Part shown: positions 50,514 through 52,044 of the stretch, piece after piece | Layout: each line of letters opens with the position of its first letter | Position numbering within the stretch: position 1 is the stretch's first letter | DNA from: JANLSE01 sp038214135 | Lineage (GTDB): Bacteria; Chloroflexota; Chloroflexia; Chloroflexales; Roseiflexaceae | Assembly: GCA_038214135.1 (NCBI GenBank) | Contig: JBBQSD010000031.1 | Span: 1 to 52,044, forward strand | Reading direction: 5' to 3' | DNA: 52,044 nt | The notes under the pieces: model-generated | What the model was told of the DNA's origin: nothing | Database searches by the model: none | The model's input: the letters and a program-made list of their open reading frames with translations, nothing else | Translations under genes and position numbers: made by a program

Positions 50514-52044
50514 AGGGCAATCTGCCAGAACAATTAGCGCTGATGGCCCGCCTACCGCGCACCTGGCCGGCCTTCATCGCCCGCTATGGCAGCTTTACGC
50601 CAACCCAACTGGCCGCTATTCCAGCGCTGCTTGATGGCCAGAATAGCTTAATCAGCGCGGCAACCGCCAGTGGCAAAACCGAAGCAGCCCTGGCTCCATT
50701 GATCGAACGGCACTGCCCAGCCAAACGCCAGCGCAACCATCTGGCAATCCTATATCTGACGCCAACGCGGGCGCTTGCCAGCGATCTGCATACGCGTTTG
50801 GCGCATGCATGCGAAACCCTCGATCTGCGGCTGGCCGTCAAAACCAGCGACCGCAACAGCTTTCGGGCGGCTCGCCCACCCGATATTCTGATCACCACCC
50901 CCGAATCGTGTGATTCGCTGCTGGCCTCACACCCACGCCTGCTCGCCAATCTACGCGCCATTATTATTGATGAATTACATCTGCTGGATGGCACGCCCCG
51001 CGGCGATCAACTACAGATAGTGCTGCGCCGCATTCGCCGTATTCGTGAATATGCCGCCGCCCATGGCGATGCCCCCGATGCTACACTGCAACTGGTGGCA
51101 CTCTCGGCGACAATCGGCGCGCCAGCAGCGACAGCAGCGCGCTACCTTGGAAGCGCCGTCGTGATCACGCTGCCAGGCCAGCGGGCCAGCGCTGCCGAGC
51201 GCATCGCACTCTCACCAATTAGCGCAGAACAGCTGATCAGCTACCTGAAACGCTTTCAATCACGTGGCTGGCGCAAGGCCTTAGTGTTCTGCAATAGCCG
51301 GATCGAGGTTGAATCCTATGCAGCGGCAGTGCGCGCCAATTCGCCATTTGGCGAGCATGTGTTCGTCCATTATTCGAATATCGATGCCAGGCGACGGCGT
51401 GAGATCGAGCAGCAGTTCAGTTCTGGCACGGTTGGGATCTGCTTTTCGACAAGTACGCTGGAATTGGGCATCGACATTGGCGATATTGATCTGACAATCC
51501 TGATCGGGCCACCAGGCAGCAGCGCATCGTTTAGCCAACGAATCGGGCGCGCTGGCAGGAGATCCGATACAACCAGAGTTGCCTGTTTCTATCGCACCGA
51601 ACTAGAACAACTGCTGTTTGAAGCACTCTTGGCCGAAGCATCTGGCCGGTCTGATGCTCAGGGTATTGGCGCACTGCCACACAGTGTTCATATTCGCCCC
51701 GCAGTCGCAATCCAGCAGATCTTTAGCCTGATCAAGCAGAGCCCGATAGCAGCAGTGCGCCTGCCAGAGTTAGCAAGCCTGTTCAGCGGCCTGTTGGAAC
51801 GTGATGATTTAGCTGCCATTCTTGGCGAATTGGAGCAGCGCGAATATCTGCAAGCGGTTCGTTCAGGCGAATGGCGGGCTGGTGCTGCGCTGAATGCACT
51901 GATCGACAGCCAGGCCAGTTCGCGCCCTGGGCCAAGCATTCACACCAATATTCAGACATCCAGCGCGCACCTGTTCGATATCCGCGACCAATCCACGGGT
52001 CAGACAATCGCACGGGTCGATTCGCTGTGGCTTCAGCAGGAATC
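50510..52044 (+). CDS. Lhr-like superfamily 2 DEAD/DEAH-box helicase, partial
   Basis: The frame is open from ATG 50510 to the window end (511 codons plus two bases), so the 3' part is missing. Helicase motifs in order: Q-motif SFTPTQ (about 28-33), motif I ATASGKTEAA, Ia LTPTRALA, Ib TTPES, II IIIDELHLLD (DELH 154-157), III LSATIG, V FSTSTLELGIDIGDID and VI QRIGRAGR (343-350). This is the Lhr/BrxHI type of ATP-driven 3'-5' DNA or RNA:DNA translocase. Only part of a following winged-helix region (about 390-470) is seen. It is coupled to copy 2 of the ATPase. Other cluster genes may lie beyond the window. Confidence 0.92.
   Translation, partial: MKGNLPEQLALMARLPRTWPAFIARYGSFTPTQLAAIPALLDGQNSLISAATASGKTEAALAPLIERHCPAKRQRNHLAILYLTPTRALASDLHTRLAHACETLDLRLAVKTSDRNSFRAARPPDILITTPESCDSLLASHPRLLANLRAIIIDELHLLDGTPRGDQLQIVLRRIRRIREYAAAHGDAPDATLQLVALSATIGAPAATAARYLGSAVVITLPGQRASAAERIALSPISAEQLISYLKRFQSRGWRKALVFCNSRIEVESYAAAVRANSPFGEHVFVHYSNIDARRRREIEQQFSSGTVGICFSTSTLELGIDIGDIDLTILIGPPGSSASFSQRIGRAGRRSDTTRVACFYRTELEQLLFEALLAEASGRSDAQGIGALPHSVHIRPAVAIQQIFSLIKQSPIAAVRLPELASLFSGLLERDDLAAILGELEQREYLQAVRSGEWRAGAALNALIDSQASSRPGPSIHTNIQTSSAHLFDIRDQSTGQTIARVDSLWLQQE

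Noticed and set aside
45730..52044. Complete type 2 BREX locus
   Set aside because: pglW, pglX, pglY and pglZ are not in the window; only brxD-like and brxHI-like genes are seen. Downstream sequence could change this.

Overview
The window looks like a piece of a Chloroflexota chromosome, most likely class Chloroflexia. This is inferred from gene content and style and was not tested by database search. Pointers are the ArsA-like protein with an HSP20-like tail, the many GAF/SpoIIE/STAS regulators, the actinobacterial-type class II fumarase, the ABC-2/SpoIIM permease, and the many short GC-rich palindromic repeats between genes. I found no tRNA, rRNA, CRISPR array, transposase or phage gene. 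Genes run in short blocks that alternate between strands. Almost every boundary carries dispersed repeats, and in two places the repeats run into coding sequence.

Left part (1-12.4 kb): a 47-bp tandem array, an ABC ATPase, a zinc-ribbon membrane protein, and a partner-switching block on the minus strand: a STAS antagonist, a HATPase-STAS fusion and a 1023-residue membrane GAF/SpoIIE phosphatase. Then come a Uma2-family protein, a methyltransferase, a 2-hydroxyacid dehydrogenase, a polyol-type zinc alcohol dehydrogenase and an SPFH protein.

Middle part (12.6-25 kb): serC, a secreted S1-type protease with an anchored protein and a PrsW-like membrane protein that lacks key residues, then a plus-strand envelope block of two GT39/ArnT-like enzymes, thrH, a GT2 glycosyltransferase, a YbhN/AglD-like membrane protein and a YtkA-like lipoprotein. 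serC and thrH supply two of the three steps of serine synthesis.

Next (25-45.6 kb): a second partner-switching block (rsbT-like, rsbX-like, and a histidine kinase with an RsbRD-like N-terminus), a small ORF, pfkA, etfB-etfA, the ArsA-like protein without a P-loop lysine, fumC, a Ppx/GppA phosphatase, ftsK, a RhaI-type L-rhamnose isomerase, an ECF sigma factor with a zinc-finger anti-sigma candidate, and an ABC exporter (ATPase plus ABC-2/SpoIIM permease).

Right end (45.7-52.0 kb): the most interesting region. A clear promoter with a perfect inverted repeat at the expected transcription start precedes an unrecognised 349-residue protein, a BREX-type (BrxD/DUF2791-like) P-loop ATPase, a GNAT acetyltransferase, a second BrxD-like ATPase with a Tudor/SH3-like N-terminal domain, and an Lhr-like superfamily 2 helicase that runs off the window. 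The ATPase-helicase pair recalls brxD-brxHI of type 2 BREX, but two different ATPases are present and no pglX or pglZ is visible. It may be a separate, undescribed defence or DNA-processing system.
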